Shown here: positions 1 to 8,075 of the stretch, piece after piece | How the letters are laid out: every line of letters begins with the position of its first letter | Numbering within the stretch: position 1 is the first letter of the stretch | Origin: Chrysochromulina tobinii | Taxonomy: Eukaryota; Haptophyta; Prymnesiales; Chrysochromulinaceae | DNA: 14,497 nucleotides | Reading direction: 5' to 3' | Assembly (NCBI GenBank): GCA_001275005.1 | Contig: JWZX01002983.1 | Location: 1-14,497 of the forward strand | Notes under the pieces: generated by a model | The model's database searches: none | The model's input: only the letters and a program-made list of their open reading frames with translations | Told to the model about the DNA's origin: nothing | Position numbers and translations under genes: made by a program

Positions 1-113
1 CCCCAAATTCCCGATTCCACGACTTTTGTTGGAATCTGGGAATTTCAACGTCATGGAATTTCGAGGGGGCTAGGATTACAATTCCGAAATTCCGGGATTT
101 CAATTCCAAGTCC
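1..113. repeat. Cluster of degenerate AATTCC/GGAATT words
   Basis: Nine or so copies of a short word related to AAATTCC or its complement GGAATTT lie within about 107 bp: near 5-11, 13-18, 31-36, 38-45, 55-61, 80-85, 86-93, 94-100 and 101-107. They occur in both orientations, so the stretch can fold into imperfect hairpins (CCCC.AAATTCC at the left against GGAATTTCGAGGGG around 55-67). The local AT content is much higher than in the genes around it. The word density is seen directly. Its role is unknown: it could be a decayed satellite or element edge, or an upstream control region of the kinase. Confidence 0.5.
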
Positions 114-249
114 ACCCCTGCACTGTCGCCTCACCGACGGTTGGGGAACGCAACTGCCGCTCAACTCTCGGCAACTTGTGCAACCACCTGCAACGCCACC
201 CACACACGAGCACTAGGCAACGCTCTCGGCACTCCGCCGCTCTCGGACG

Positions 250-1650
250 ATGCGCACCCAAATCGGACCTGCCCGCATTCTTCCGAAGAATGCCATACCA
301 TCTGCCTCACGAGTCCTTCCGAACACTACTGCACCCATCAAGGAGCACGCAGCGCGATTTTCGCAGACGGTACTCAGCGTCGTGCGCATCCACGACCACT
401 CCATCACATTGACGAGCAACGCTGGCAAGCCCCCAAACCTGACTCTGAAGGTGAAGACGCAGGTGGACCAGACTCGGACTCTTGCGCCATTCTCGCCATA
501 TAAGGTGGCAGCGATGCACTTGCGCCCTAGGACTGCACCCATGACACCACGGACCAGCCGCTCATTGCGACCCCTACATATCATGCCCAGGATGCCGTCG
601 CAGCGTCGGCCAAAGACCTCGGCAGGGGAAGGTGGAGGCGCCCGCGCCACTGTATGTAATGATGTGGTGGCTGAGGTGAAGTTCGCCAAGATCGAGGCGC
701 GTGGCTGGACGGTCGACACCACGCCGATTGGCGAGGGCAGCTTCGGCACGGTCCACGTATGCAGCGCATCACACAATGCAACGAAGACGGCCAAGATGCG
801 CGTATGCAAAGCCGTGCGCCTGCCCACCTCACACGATCGCGAGGATTTCCGGCGAGAGGTTCGGATCCTCAAAGCGTGTGGTGAGCACAAACACATTTGT
901 CGCATCGTTGACGTCGCGGAGGACACGCGCTTCGGGTACCTCGTGCTGCAAGCGTGCACGGGTGGTGAGCTCTTTGATCGCATCAATAGCCGCAAGCTAG
1001 ATGAACGTGAGGCGGCGAAGGCGTGTGCCGACGTGCTGTCGGCACTCAGCTTCCTTCGGGCGAAGCGCATCGTGCACCGTGACATCAAACCCGAGAACCT
1101 GATGTACAAGGACATGCAGCCGGGGTCGCCGTTGCTGCTGATCGACTTTGGCTTCGCCACTCAGCTTGAGTACGAGAGCCGCCGCTTGACTGAGATATGC
1201 GGCACTGCCGCTTACACGGCGCCAGAAGTGCTACGCGGTGACTACTCTCTCGCGTGCGACATGTGGTCGCTCGGTGTGGTGGCACATGTCATCTTGACTG
1301 GCAAGCTGCCCTTTAACGGACGTAATGACGACGAGAAGGAGGCGCGCATCCTGCGACATACCGTCCTCTCGTTTGCGGGCGCGCGCACGTGGGGCACCGT
1401 TTCAGACGCAGCAAAGGACTTCATCCAAAAGCTCTTGAATCCTGATGAGCACACGCGCATGGGCACCCGCGCGGCACTACAGCACCCATGGATCATGTCG
1501 TGCGGCGCGCCTGCCGCTCAAATTCACCCGGGCGCGAGCAGCCCAAGTCCAACTTGGATGGATAAGGTACTTCAGTCTATTCAGTGCAGCCCAAGGAGCA
1601 GGATCTCACCACTGATCAGCGCCGCACCGCATGCTGTGATGGTTTGCTAG
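250..1650 (+). CDS. CAMK/CDPK-like serine/threonine protein kinase
   Basis: Predicted 466-residue protein with a complete eukaryotic protein kinase domain at about residues 155-416. Visible motifs are the glycine loop GEGSFGTV (161-168), the ATP-anchoring lysine in VCKAV (K187), the helix-C glutamate (E203), catalytic HRDIKPEN (D278, N283), DFG (299-301), CGTAAYTAPE with APE at 324-326, CDMWSLG (D337) and a subdomain XI HPW near 412. The pattern is that of the calmodulin-dependent/CDPK group and all catalytic residues are present, so it should be active. No EF-hands follow, so it is not a classical CDPK. The roughly 50-residue tail (TWMDKVLQSIQ and beyond) could be regulatory, but this is not shown. 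The first 150 residues are basic, low in complexity and unrecognised. ATG 250 is the first in frame after TAG at 214-216, but ATG 514 (residue 89) or Met112/Met115 could be the true start. Substrate and location are unknown. Confidence 0.85.
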   Translation: MRTQIGPARILPKNAIPSASRVLPNTTAPIKEHAARFSQTVLSVVRIHDHSITLTSNAGKPPNLTLKVKTQVDQTRTLAPFSPYKVAAMHLRPRTAPMTPRTSRSLRPLHIMPRMPSQRRPKTSAGEGGGARATVCNDVVAEVKFAKIEARGWTVDTTPIGEGSFGTVHVCSASHNATKTAKMRVCKAVRLPTSHDREDFRREVRILKACGEHKHICRIVDVAEDTRFGYLVLQACTGGELFDRINSRKLDEREAAKACADVLSALSFLRAKRIVHRDIKPENLMYKDMQPGSPLLLIDFGFATQLEYESRRLTEICGTAAYTAPEVLRGDYSLACDMWSLGVVAHVILTGKLPFNGRNDDEKEARILRHTVLSFAGARTWGTVSDAAKDFIQKLLNPDEHTRMGTRAALQHPWIMSCGAPAAQIHPGASSPSPTWMDKVLQSIQCSPRSRISPLISAAPHAVMVC

Positions 1651-1718
1651 ATTTAGGCTGCAAGGGGGTATGTCGTACAATGCCTCGTCCCCGAACCGAA
1701 CCCATTCATTCATAACAC

Positions 1719-3914
1719 ATGAACGAGTCCGCCGCGAAAAGATTGACGCTGACCTCGTTCGTGTGTCCTCGACCTGTGAAGAGAACAGACGTGTGTGTAC
1801 ATATGAAGAGCAGGATTCCGCCGCCGCATTCTCTGCGAGTCCCGCGAGTCCCGCATATGTCGCAGCAACTCGCGCTGCCCTCGGCCAAGTACACGCTCAA
1901 CGACCGCCTCACGCTCAAGGAGAAGGTGGTGAGCGAGTACGAGGTGCTCTGGTCGCGCGGCGACCTGCCAAACTTTGCCAACCTCTTCGCCCTCAAGGTC
2001 AACGCCATCTGGCTGCAGGACCACGTGGGATCATGCACGGCGGCGGAGCTTGTGCAGCGACGGCCAGCCATCCGCAAGCTCTTTGCCGCGTGCTGCGCGC
2101 GTCTCGGGGAAGAGCATCCTGCCGACGTCCAGTCGCACGCGATGGAGACGCTGTCGGGCATCTTCCTTGGCATCGGCTGCCGCACCTTCACAAACCCGAT
2201 CTCTGAGGTCCTCGAGCTGCTGTGTGGGCTGGACGAGGCCGACGCAGTCTTCGGCGCGCTCTTTGGCGACATCAAGCGCATCCTCACTTCGCCGCGGCGC
2301 GGCGCGGCCCACGTAGCGCTCCGGCGCGCGGCGGTGCGCCTGCTGCTCGCCCTCGCCGCCTCCGCATCAGACCTGCAATCCAACATCCTCGTCGAGTTTC
2401 TGATGCCGAAGGGCTTCGACGCGCCCCTGACCGTGCTGCTGGCCCAGGTGGCCGACGCCGAGCCACCACCGCCGTCCGCGGCCGCCGCCGCCGCCGACGG
2501 ATCGAGCAGCGCCTCATCCGCCGCCGCGTCCGCCGTGGCCACTTCGGCCGTCGAGGACGCGGCGCTGCTGCTTGTGCTGCTCGCAGCGTACCGTCGGCAC
2601 GAGCGGCCGAACGGCTTCCTGCGCGTGGTTACGGACGCGACGGCCGAGGCGCCGCATCTGCAGGCCCTCGCGCAGGTCTCTCGCAAGGTCTTCGAGCGCT
2701 GCATGTACCCTGCCGAGGCTGCGGCCGCCTCCTCGTACCTGGGAGCGTCGTGGGGCTATTCCTTGGCGCGATGGGCCGAGTGGGGCGCGCACTTGATCAC
2801 GATGGAGTCGTACCTGCCCACCTCGATCACGAGCCAGCTCTCGTCGCCCGAGGCCCTTCGCACCAACGCCGCGCCGCTCACGGTCGCGCTGCTCATCTGC
2901 TACGAGCTCGCGGTGCCACGTGGTGGCGCCACGCTCGCCGAGCTCTGCGCACAGATGGATGCGGTGCCAGCGGCACTGGGCGGCGGCTCGGCGCGTGGCG
3001 CACTGCTGCGCCATCTCTTCTCTGTCGCGTCGCTCCTCGCGTGCGACGCGCGCGACGCCCTCCTCGTGGCTCAGCTGCGGCTGGCGCTGCTGGTCATTGA
3101 ACGGGTGCTCGATGGCGCCAAGTCGGCACCGCTGCTGCTCTCCGTCGATCTCGGAGGCGGGCTGCCGCTCTGGGCCTTTTCATCTTCGCACATCACCGAC
3201 CGCCAGCTGCCCTCGCCGCAGCCACTCCTCGGAGGCGCATACACGCTACTCGCGATGCTGCTCACTCAGAACCTGCGCCGTGCTAGCTTCCACCCACCTC
3301 TCTATGTGCAAGCACTCACCCTTCTGCAGAGGCTCATGATCGCACAGCACCGCGCGCAGACGACGCTGCCGCTCCTCAAGTGGGAGGAGCTCTGGGCAGC
3401 CCTCTTCACTGTCGCCGACTTCATCTCCAATGACGACGTCTTCATGCAGCGCGGCGCGCCCGAGGTAGGTCTGCGTGTGCTCGAGGTCATCAACGTGCTG
3501 GTCACGCTCGGCGACGCCATCTTGCCCTCGGCCTCGCACTTCGAGAGCTTCGCCTACGAGCTCGTGCGTCGCCATCGAACGTTTGAGAAGCTCTACCGTG
3601 TCGCGCGCCAGCAAGCTCCACACCTGGTCAAGGCTCTTTCACTCGCTCGCTCGCTCATCGTGGGCGCACTCGAGGCGATCGGGAAGATGGACCCCAACGC
3701 CGCGGCCAACCTGACGTCGTATCAGGCACTCGACATCATCCGCGCGCTGCAGCCGAGCGTCAAGCCTGAGGATAGGGCCTCGTTGCTAAGGCCGCCCACG
3801 CAGATGGCGCCGCATGAGCAGCTCGCACTCTCGCAGTCGCTGCTGCGCGTGCTCCTCGCCCACTGCCGTCGCGACGGCTCGCTTGCACCCATTCACCACG
3901 AGGACTGTGTCTGA
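1719..3914 (+). CDS. ARMH3: ARMH3 (C10orf76) homologue, DUF1741 family
   Basis: Helical, armadillo-like protein of 731 residues from ATG 1719. It has 685 residues from ATG 1857 (MSQQLALP), which is close to the roughly 690 residues usual for animal ARMH3. ATG 1803 lies between. I favour 1857, because residues 1-46 do not look conserved and the family pattern starts near residue 66 (LKEKVV.EYE, then LFALKVNAIWL). Further family-like blocks are LGEEHPADVQ.HAMETL (about 129-144), DLQSNILVEFLMP (about 218-230), and a C-terminal DUF1741 block with WEELWAALFTVADFISNDDVFM (about 555-577), GDAILPS and FESFAYELVRRHRTFEKLY (about 609-627). Residues 248-278 are an Ala/Ser/Pro low-complexity insert. In animals ARMH3 binds the Golgi PI 4-kinase PI4KB and works with GBF1 to sustain PI4P. 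A Golgi-trafficking role here is inferred from the family. Only 68 nt separate it from the kinase stop codon. Confidence 0.85.
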   Translation: MNESAAKRLTLTSFVCPRPVKRTDVCVHMKSRIPPPHSLRVPRVPHMSQQLALPSAKYTLNDRLTLKEKVVSEYEVLWSRGDLPNFANLFALKVNAIWLQDHVGSCTAAELVQRRPAIRKLFAACCARLGEEHPADVQSHAMETLSGIFLGIGCRTFTNPISEVLELLCGLDEADAVFGALFGDIKRILTSPRRGAAHVALRRAAVRLLLALAASASDLQSNILVEFLMPKGFDAPLTVLLAQVADAEPPPPSAAAAAADGSSSASSAAASAVATSAVEDAALLLVLLAAYRRHERPNGFLRVVTDATAEAPHLQALAQVSRKVFERCMYPAEAAAASSYLGASWGYSLARWAEWGAHLITMESYLPTSITSQLSSPEALRTNAAPLTVALLICYELAVPRGGATLAELCAQMDAVPAALGGGSARGALLRHLFSVASLLACDARDALLVAQLRLALLVIERVLDGAKSAPLLLSVDLGGGLPLWAFSSSHITDRQLPSPQPLLGGAYTLLAMLLTQNLRRASFHPPLYVQALTLLQRLMIAQHRAQTTLPLLKWEELWAALFTVADFISNDDVFMQRGAPEVGLRVLEVINVLVTLGDAILPSASHFESFAYELVRRHRTFEKLYRVARQQAPHLVKALSLARSLIVGALEAIGKMDPNAAANLTSYQALDIIRALQPSVKPEDRASLLRPPTQMAPHEQLALSQSLLRVLLAHCRRDGSLAPIHHEDCV

Positions 3915-4394
3915 CACGACGCCACGCGCTCAGCCAGAGGCGTGTGGGGCGAGCGAGTCGAGACTTGAGATAGTGAAGAGTGTTGCGGGCTTACGGTTCG
4001 TCTCCGAACGGGCTGGTGTGCGATTCTATGCCGCCAACATGTGTTTCCTTGTGTTCCCGGCTGTTTCCGGCGCGTTGGCGGCTATGTGGCGCTGCACATG
4101 GTCGACAAACGTCGGCGGTAGCCGTTGGTAGGATTCTTCGATAACGAGATCAAAACGTTCTTCGGGGCATCGTTAACATTGTCCAGACAGCCTAGAATTT
4201 GGTAGAATGATCGGATACCACTCATACGCACACATGACAGCAGGACACCCACGACCTCAGACCAGTCTCAGACCGCATGCCCGTCACACCGGCCACCGCC
4301 TCAGGTCGGGCAGTTACATGTATCAAACAAGCAAGCATTGCTGAAGTATGAGAGAAGGGTCGGTGACCCGTTCACGTGATCAGTGCGAATCAAC
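3915..4394. other. 480-nt intergenic region upstream of the CCD gene
   Basis: No convincing gene is seen. The stretch should hold the ARMH3 3' end and the CCD promoter. It contains a close direct repeat CTCAGACC (4256-4263 and 4267-4274), a short perfect hairpin GGGTC-GGT-GACCC near 4359-4371, and a palindromic CACGTG (G-box/E-box type) at 4373-4378, 16 nt before the CCD ATG. No TATA box or polyadenylation signal is obvious, and none of these words is proven to be functional. Confidence 0.45.
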
Positions 4395-6164
4395 ATGCTC
4401 TGCATGGTTTTCGGCATCGTTCCGTCCGGCATCGTTCCGTCCCCGAAGCTAGCCAGAGAGGCCTGGCAGGCCGCGTTTGCGACACAACCAGCCGAGTTCT
4501 CGATGGTGCCTCTCCGCACGAGTGGCAACCTTCCCGCGGGGCTCCTTGGCGGCACGCTCTACAAAAACGGCCCCGCCAATTTCGAGCGTGGCGGCATCAA
4601 ATATGCACACTGGCTGGACGGCGATGGGTATGTGACGGCGCTGCACATCACAGAGGCTGGTCAGGCCGTTTGGAGTGGGCGCTACGTTCGGACGACCGCC
4701 TTGATCCAAGAGGAGGCCGCAGATGCGGTGCTGTACCGTACCACATTTGGCACACAGAAGCCGGGTGGCCTGCTCTCAAACGCTTTCGACCTCCGGCTCA
4801 AGTCGCCCGCGAATACCAATGTGCTTGCCTTTGGCGATGCTGTGCTCGCGCAGTGGGAGGCGGGCCCACCATACGCACTGGATCCGAAGACACTCGCATA
4901 CAAAGGCGCTAGCTCGCTCGGAGGGCGGCTGAGGCTGAGTGCGAGTCACGGTGCCCTCCCAGGCACAACGTCGGTACGCTGGCTCGATGAGGCGCTCGAG
5001 GCTGCCGGGCTGCTCACCGATGCGTGCTCAGCACACCCAAGAGAGGATGCGGCCGACAGGCGTGCGACGATTGCTTGGTCCTGGCGACAACGGCTCGTCG
5101 GCCCTCCGGCGATCGAGATCGCGTTGCATACGCTCTCGCACGACGAGGGCAGCGCGTCCGCGTCATTGACCTCCTCTTCGCCGCCGCCGGTGCGCGCACT
5201 GCTCGACGACGTGGCTTTTGCGCCGCACGACATGGCGCTCTCGCGCGCGCACGCACTCTTCGTGACTTCTCCGACCGCCGTCGACCTGCCACCTTATCTG
5301 TTTGGGTTTCGCGGCCCCGCCCAGTGCACCCACTTCGTGCATGGCATACCCATGGCCGGGAGCAAGATCCACCTCGTGCAGCGCACAGGCGGCGAGGGAA
5401 TCTGCGGAGCCACGACGGTCGTCGACATCGGCCGTGCGTTCCATCCGGTGCACCACGCGAATGCATGGGAGGAAGAGCGGGGCGCGGACGTTACGGCTGG
5501 AGGCTCGGAGCGGGAACCGCAGACGGTCCTGCGCTTGATTTCAAGCTGCTGGCCGCCCGAGGCAGTCGAGCGGTTTGCGCGCGAGGGCTCGTCGCTGCTT
5601 GGCTCCTGGGACGAGCTCGTATCGGGAGATTTCTCCAAGGTGGCCATGACCAACCTTGTGCGGTTCTCTGTCGATCTTGAGTCGCACCGCGTCACGGAAC
5701 ATACTGTGCTCGCCAACGGCGCTCAGTTCGACCATCCTCGTGTGCATCCACGCTGGGCTACGCGACAGATCCGTTTCGTCTTCGGCACACTCGGCCGGCG
5801 TGACAACGGCGGAGTGATGGACTGCGAGCCCGAGCCGCCGCAGAGCTTTGGATGCTTCGACGTGAGCGGCGCGGGATCGCTGGTGGACGCATGGTTTGCT
5901 GGCGAGCGGCGCCTGGTGGATGAAGCGACCCTTGTTCCTATGACCACGGCGGATGGCGTTCAAGAAGACATCGATGAGCGTGCGGTTTGGCTCATCGCGC
6001 CCGTTTTCGACGGGGCGACGCGTCGGACGTCGTATGTGATTCTCGATGGCCGAGCGCTCGCTCGCGGGCCGGTGTGGGAGTGCGAGTTGGACACGCACGT
6101 GCCCTGGGGGCTGCACGGGGCGTGGGTGAGTGGGGCTCGCACACGCGCACGGACCGCTGATTGA
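4395..6164 (+). CDS. Carotenoid cleavage oxygenase (CCD/RPE65 family)
   Basis: Predicted 589-residue non-haem iron oxygenase of the carotenoid cleavage family, which splits a double bond in carotenoids or apocarotenoids to give aldehyde or ketone products. All four iron-binding histidines of the seven-bladed propeller can be placed: SAHPRED (H214), PHDMALS (H278), HHANAWEE (H353) and the C-terminal PWGLHGAW (H574). Other family signatures are GTLYKNGPANFE and HWLDGDGYV near the N-terminus, MTNLVRFSVDL, and FDHPRVHPR (about 445-453). The length is normal to slightly long. The first ATG is 4395; a GTG 12 nt upstream is in frame but is an unlikely start in a eukaryote. Met4 (4404) is an alternative. 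Residues 7-16 are a duplicated GIVPS. No clear plastid transit peptide is seen, so location and substrate (carotenoid, apocarotenoid or stilbene-like) remain open. CCD family membership is very secure; the subfamily is not resolved. Confidence 0.92.
   Translation: MLCMVFGIVPSGIVPSPKLAREAWQAAFATQPAEFSMVPLRTSGNLPAGLLGGTLYKNGPANFERGGIKYAHWLDGDGYVTALHITEAGQAVWSGRYVRTTALIQEEAADAVLYRTTFGTQKPGGLLSNAFDLRLKSPANTNVLAFGDAVLAQWEAGPPYALDPKTLAYKGASSLGGRLRLSASHGALPGTTSVRWLDEALEAAGLLTDACSAHPREDAADRRATIAWSWRQRLVGPPAIEIALHTLSHDEGSASASLTSSSPPPVRALLDDVAFAPHDMALSRAHALFVTSPTAVDLPPYLFGFRGPAQCTHFVHGIPMAGSKIHLVQRTGGEGICGATTVVDIGRAFHPVHHANAWEEERGADVTAGGSEREPQTVLRLISSCWPPEAVERFAREGSSLLGSWDELVSGDFSKVAMTNLVRFSVDLESHRVTEHTVLANGAQFDHPRVHPRWATRQIRFVFGTLGRRDNGGVMDCEPEPPQSFGCFDVSGAGSLVDAWFAGERRLVDEATLVPMTTADGVQEDIDERAVWLIAPVFDGATRRTSYVILDGRALARGPVWECELDTHVPWGLHGAWVSGARTRARTAD
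4413..4442 (+). repeat. Perfect 15-bp tandem duplication in the CCD N-terminus
   Basis: GGCATCGTTCCGTCC occurs twice head-to-tail (4413-4427 and 4428-4442) and encodes GIVPS-GIVPS. The copies are identical at every base, including third positions, which points to a recent slippage duplication just after the start codon. Confidence 0.9.
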
Positions 6165-6704
6165 CTCTGATCGATGGATGGATGATTTACGTTGAAGAGG
6201 TGCCTTGCGTATAGATGTGTGCCCTCCGCCGTCCGCGGTGACCGGTGTGTGCCGGTGTGCCGCCCAGCGGGTGTGGCGCGCGTGGCGGCCGTCACTGTGC
6301 GTTGTGTCGGCCCGGTGACTGTGCACTGCGCGCGGCGAAGGTGTCTAGTGCGAAGGGTATATACGTCGTACCGGGAGGTGTCCTTACCGACGGGACCGAA
6401 CACGGACGCGCAAACATGGTACATGCTACAACATGGAACGGAAGATGGTCCGCCGGCGATCGTCCCCGAACACACACGCACCCCAGGCAGTTCGCAGCGG
6501 CCGGGCCTGTCTCTCGCGACTCCGTTCCTGGGGCTCGCGCGTGACGCACGTGATCCGTGAAGCGTTCGGAACGGCTTAATATACCGCGTCCGGAATTAGT
6601 GTCCATAGTGAGCGCTGGGCCGCTGGCCGCTTCTTGAGGAGGGCCGACTCGTGACCGGCTCGTCGGTCAACTGATGGTCGGTGGCGAGCTCCACTTCGCA
6701 CTGT
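6165..6704. other. 540-nt convergent spacer between the CCD and DUF4116 genes
   Basis: This lies between two converging stop codons, so it should hold both 3' UTRs. It contains a (GATG)3 microsatellite at 6173-6184, GTG/GCC-rich low-complexity sequence around 6240-6300, and two AT-rich words in GC-rich surroundings (GGTATATAC near 6357-6365 and TTAATATACC near 6576-6585). The open frames here start only at non-ATG codons and encode compositionally biased peptides. I see no tRNA or other structured RNA. Confidence 0.45.
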
Positions 6705-7772
6705 TCATCCGCCCGAGTTCTTCGGACTCGCCTTCGCCAGCGCCTCCGCGAGCGAGGTAACTGCCACTCGGGCGAGCGCAAGGTCTTGCAGACGCGGGTC
6801 GAGATGCTCAAAGGCGGCGCCGTTGGCTTTTATCGCCGCTTCCACAAAGAGCCGATCGACGAGCAACTCGGCGCTACAGTGCTGCAGCACGCGCCCGTCG
6901 AGCGCGACCGCCTCTAGCAGAAACTGTTGGTCCACCTTCAGTTCAGCTGCGGCTAAGCGCACGCATGGCCCATTCTGCTGACCAACGAGCTCGAGCATGA
7001 AGCGCCGATCGGCCTTTAGAGTCGCTGCTGCATGCTGGAAGGCGGCCGCATCACCGGCGCGCACCGCGGCCTTGACGATGGCTTCGTTCGAGCACAAATT
7101 TTCCGCCGCGAACTGTAGTGCCCCTCCGTTCTGCTTGCACGCGTGGAGCACGAGATCGTGATCTGCTCGCAGTTCCTCGGACGCAAAACTCAGTGCGGTG
7201 CCCTGCTGCGTCACCGCAGCCATCACGGTCTCCTTGTCTGCACGAAGAACGGGGCTGGCGAACTGGAGCGCATGACCACACTGCTTCACGGCGGTTTGCA
7301 CGATTGCAATGTTGTCTCGGAATGGAATGTCTGCGTACTCTAGGGCGCTGCCATTTGCTTGCACCGCCATGCGCACAAAACTCTCATCTTTGAGCAGCGC
7401 CGGCGAAGCGTACTTCAGTGCCGCCGCACTCTGTTTTACGGCCATCAGCACCACCTCTCGGTCCGCCTTGAGAGCTTCGGTGCTAACATGCTCCAGAGCG
7501 AGGCCGTTGCTCTGTACTGCGATCAGCACCAACTCTTTGCTCGCTCGCAGATCACTGCTGGCATATCGCAGTGCATCTCCGTATGACCTCACTGCCGAAG
7601 ACACCACAGCGCGATTCCCACGTATCGAATCTGCAGCGTATCGCAGAGCGTGCCCTCCACAACTTTGCAAAACTTCCATAGCAAGTTTCTCGTCTGTTAT
7701 CGGCACGTCAGCCATCGCCTCAACAGCTGCTTCTGGGGTGGGATCTCCGGCCTCGGGCTCGGCCTCTGGCAT
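6705..7772 (-). CDS. DUF4116 helical-repeat protein
   Basis: Predicted 355-residue protein made almost entirely of about twelve units of roughly 25 residues, from D27 to the C-terminus. The consensus is close to DxExVLxAVxxxGxALxYASxxLRA. Clear units begin at DEKLAMEV, NRAVVSSAV, SKELVLIAV, DREVVLMAV, DESFVRMAV, NIAIVQTAV, DKETVMAAV, DHDLVLHAC, NEAIVKAAV, DRRFMLELV, DQQFLLEAV and DRLFVEAAI, with a decayed thirteenth near residue 328. This is the DUF4116 pattern, a family of unknown function common in microalgae and other protists. Each unit should form a helix pair, so the protein is probably an all-alpha solenoid for binding other proteins (inference). The first 26 residues are acidic and Pro/Glu-rich. 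No signal peptide or membrane segment is seen. ATG 7772 is the first Met after an in-frame upstream TAG. It converges with the CCD gene and follows the thylakoid-protein gene on the same strand. Confidence 0.85.
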   Translation of the reverse strand: MPEAEPEAGDPTPEAAVEAMADVPITDEKLAMEVLQSCGGHALRYAADSIRGNRAVVSSAVRSYGDALRYASSDLRASKELVLIAVQSNGLALEHVSTEALKADREVVLMAVKQSAAALKYASPALLKDESFVRMAVQANGSALEYADIPFRDNIAIVQTAVKQCGHALQFASPVLRADKETVMAAVTQQGTALSFASEELRADHDLVLHACKQNGGALQFAAENLCSNEAIVKAAVRAGDAAAFQHAAATLKADRRFMLELVGQQNGPCVRLAAAELKVDQQFLLEAVALDGRVLQHCSAELLVDRLFVEAAIKANGAAFEHLDPRLQDLALARVAVTSLAEALAKASPKNSGG

Positions 7773-8075
7773 GGCGCACGATATTGGCCCAAAGGCGGCT
7801 TTAGGCTCAACCGCGTTCGGTTCACGGAGCTATTGACGATAGACTCCGCATGATTTTTTTCTCCGACTTCATTGTGAATTGAAACGCGCTGACTCTTTTT
7901 CGTGTGAACTAACAGCGTCCAGACTTATCGACGGCCACGCTACGCGTGGAGGTGAATTGGGCTCTCGCCTTACGACTGTCGCGCGCGCGGGCGTGCGTGC
8001 AGACCAAAGTCTCTCGAGAGCGACTGCACACACGTGCCGTCGAGCTGCCGACGTTGTGCGCCGCACAGCTATGCC
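7773..8075. other. 303-nt spacer upstream of the DUF4116 gene
   Basis: This lies between two minus-strand genes and should hold the 3' UTR of the upstream gene and the promoter of the DUF4116 gene. On the minus strand there is an A-run (complement of T7 near 7854-7860), immediately followed by a nine-codon ATG-to-stop frame at 7851-7822. No other coding or RNA feature is supported. Confidence 0.4.
7822..7851 (-). promoter_or_regulatory. Possible uORF upstream of the DUF4116 start
   Basis: On the minus strand a nine-codon frame (MRSLSSIAP, then TGA) lies 49 nt before the DUF4116 ATG and out of frame with it. It would lower translation if the transcript starts upstream of 7851. The transcription start is not known, so this remains a candidate. 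Confidence 0.3.

Noticed and set aside
213-1160. 315-codon minus-strand open frame opposite the kinase
   Set aside because: It lies wholly over a kinase with all catalytic motifs, is Arg/Ser/Cys-rich, and resembles no family. Long antisense frames are expected in GC-rich codon-biased DNA.
250-1650. Calling the kinase a CDPK
   Set aside because: The kinase domain is CDPK/CaMK-like, but no EF-hand loops follow in the short tail or in the 68 nt before the next ORF.
1706-2704. 332-codon minus-strand open frame opposite ARMH3
   Set aside because: Low-complexity Ser/Ala/Arg sequence antisense to a clear ARMH3 homologue; a compositional shadow.
3985-4010. T-loop-like GGTTCG word suggesting a tRNA
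   Set aside because: No acceptor, D or anticodon arms can be built around it.
4383-4394. GTG at 4383 as start of the CCD gene
   Set aside because: Non-ATG initiation is unlikely in a eukaryotic nuclear gene when an in-frame ATG follows 12 nt later.
5541-6326. 261-codon minus-strand open frame over the CCD 3' end
   Set aside because: Overlaps the conserved CCD C-terminus including its last iron-ligand histidine; the product is His/Arg-rich and unlike any family.
6192-6560. 122-codon plus-strand frame in the CCD/DUF4116 spacer
   Set aside because: It opens at TTG rather than ATG, and its Cys/Arg/Val-rich product has no motif; more likely 3' UTR.
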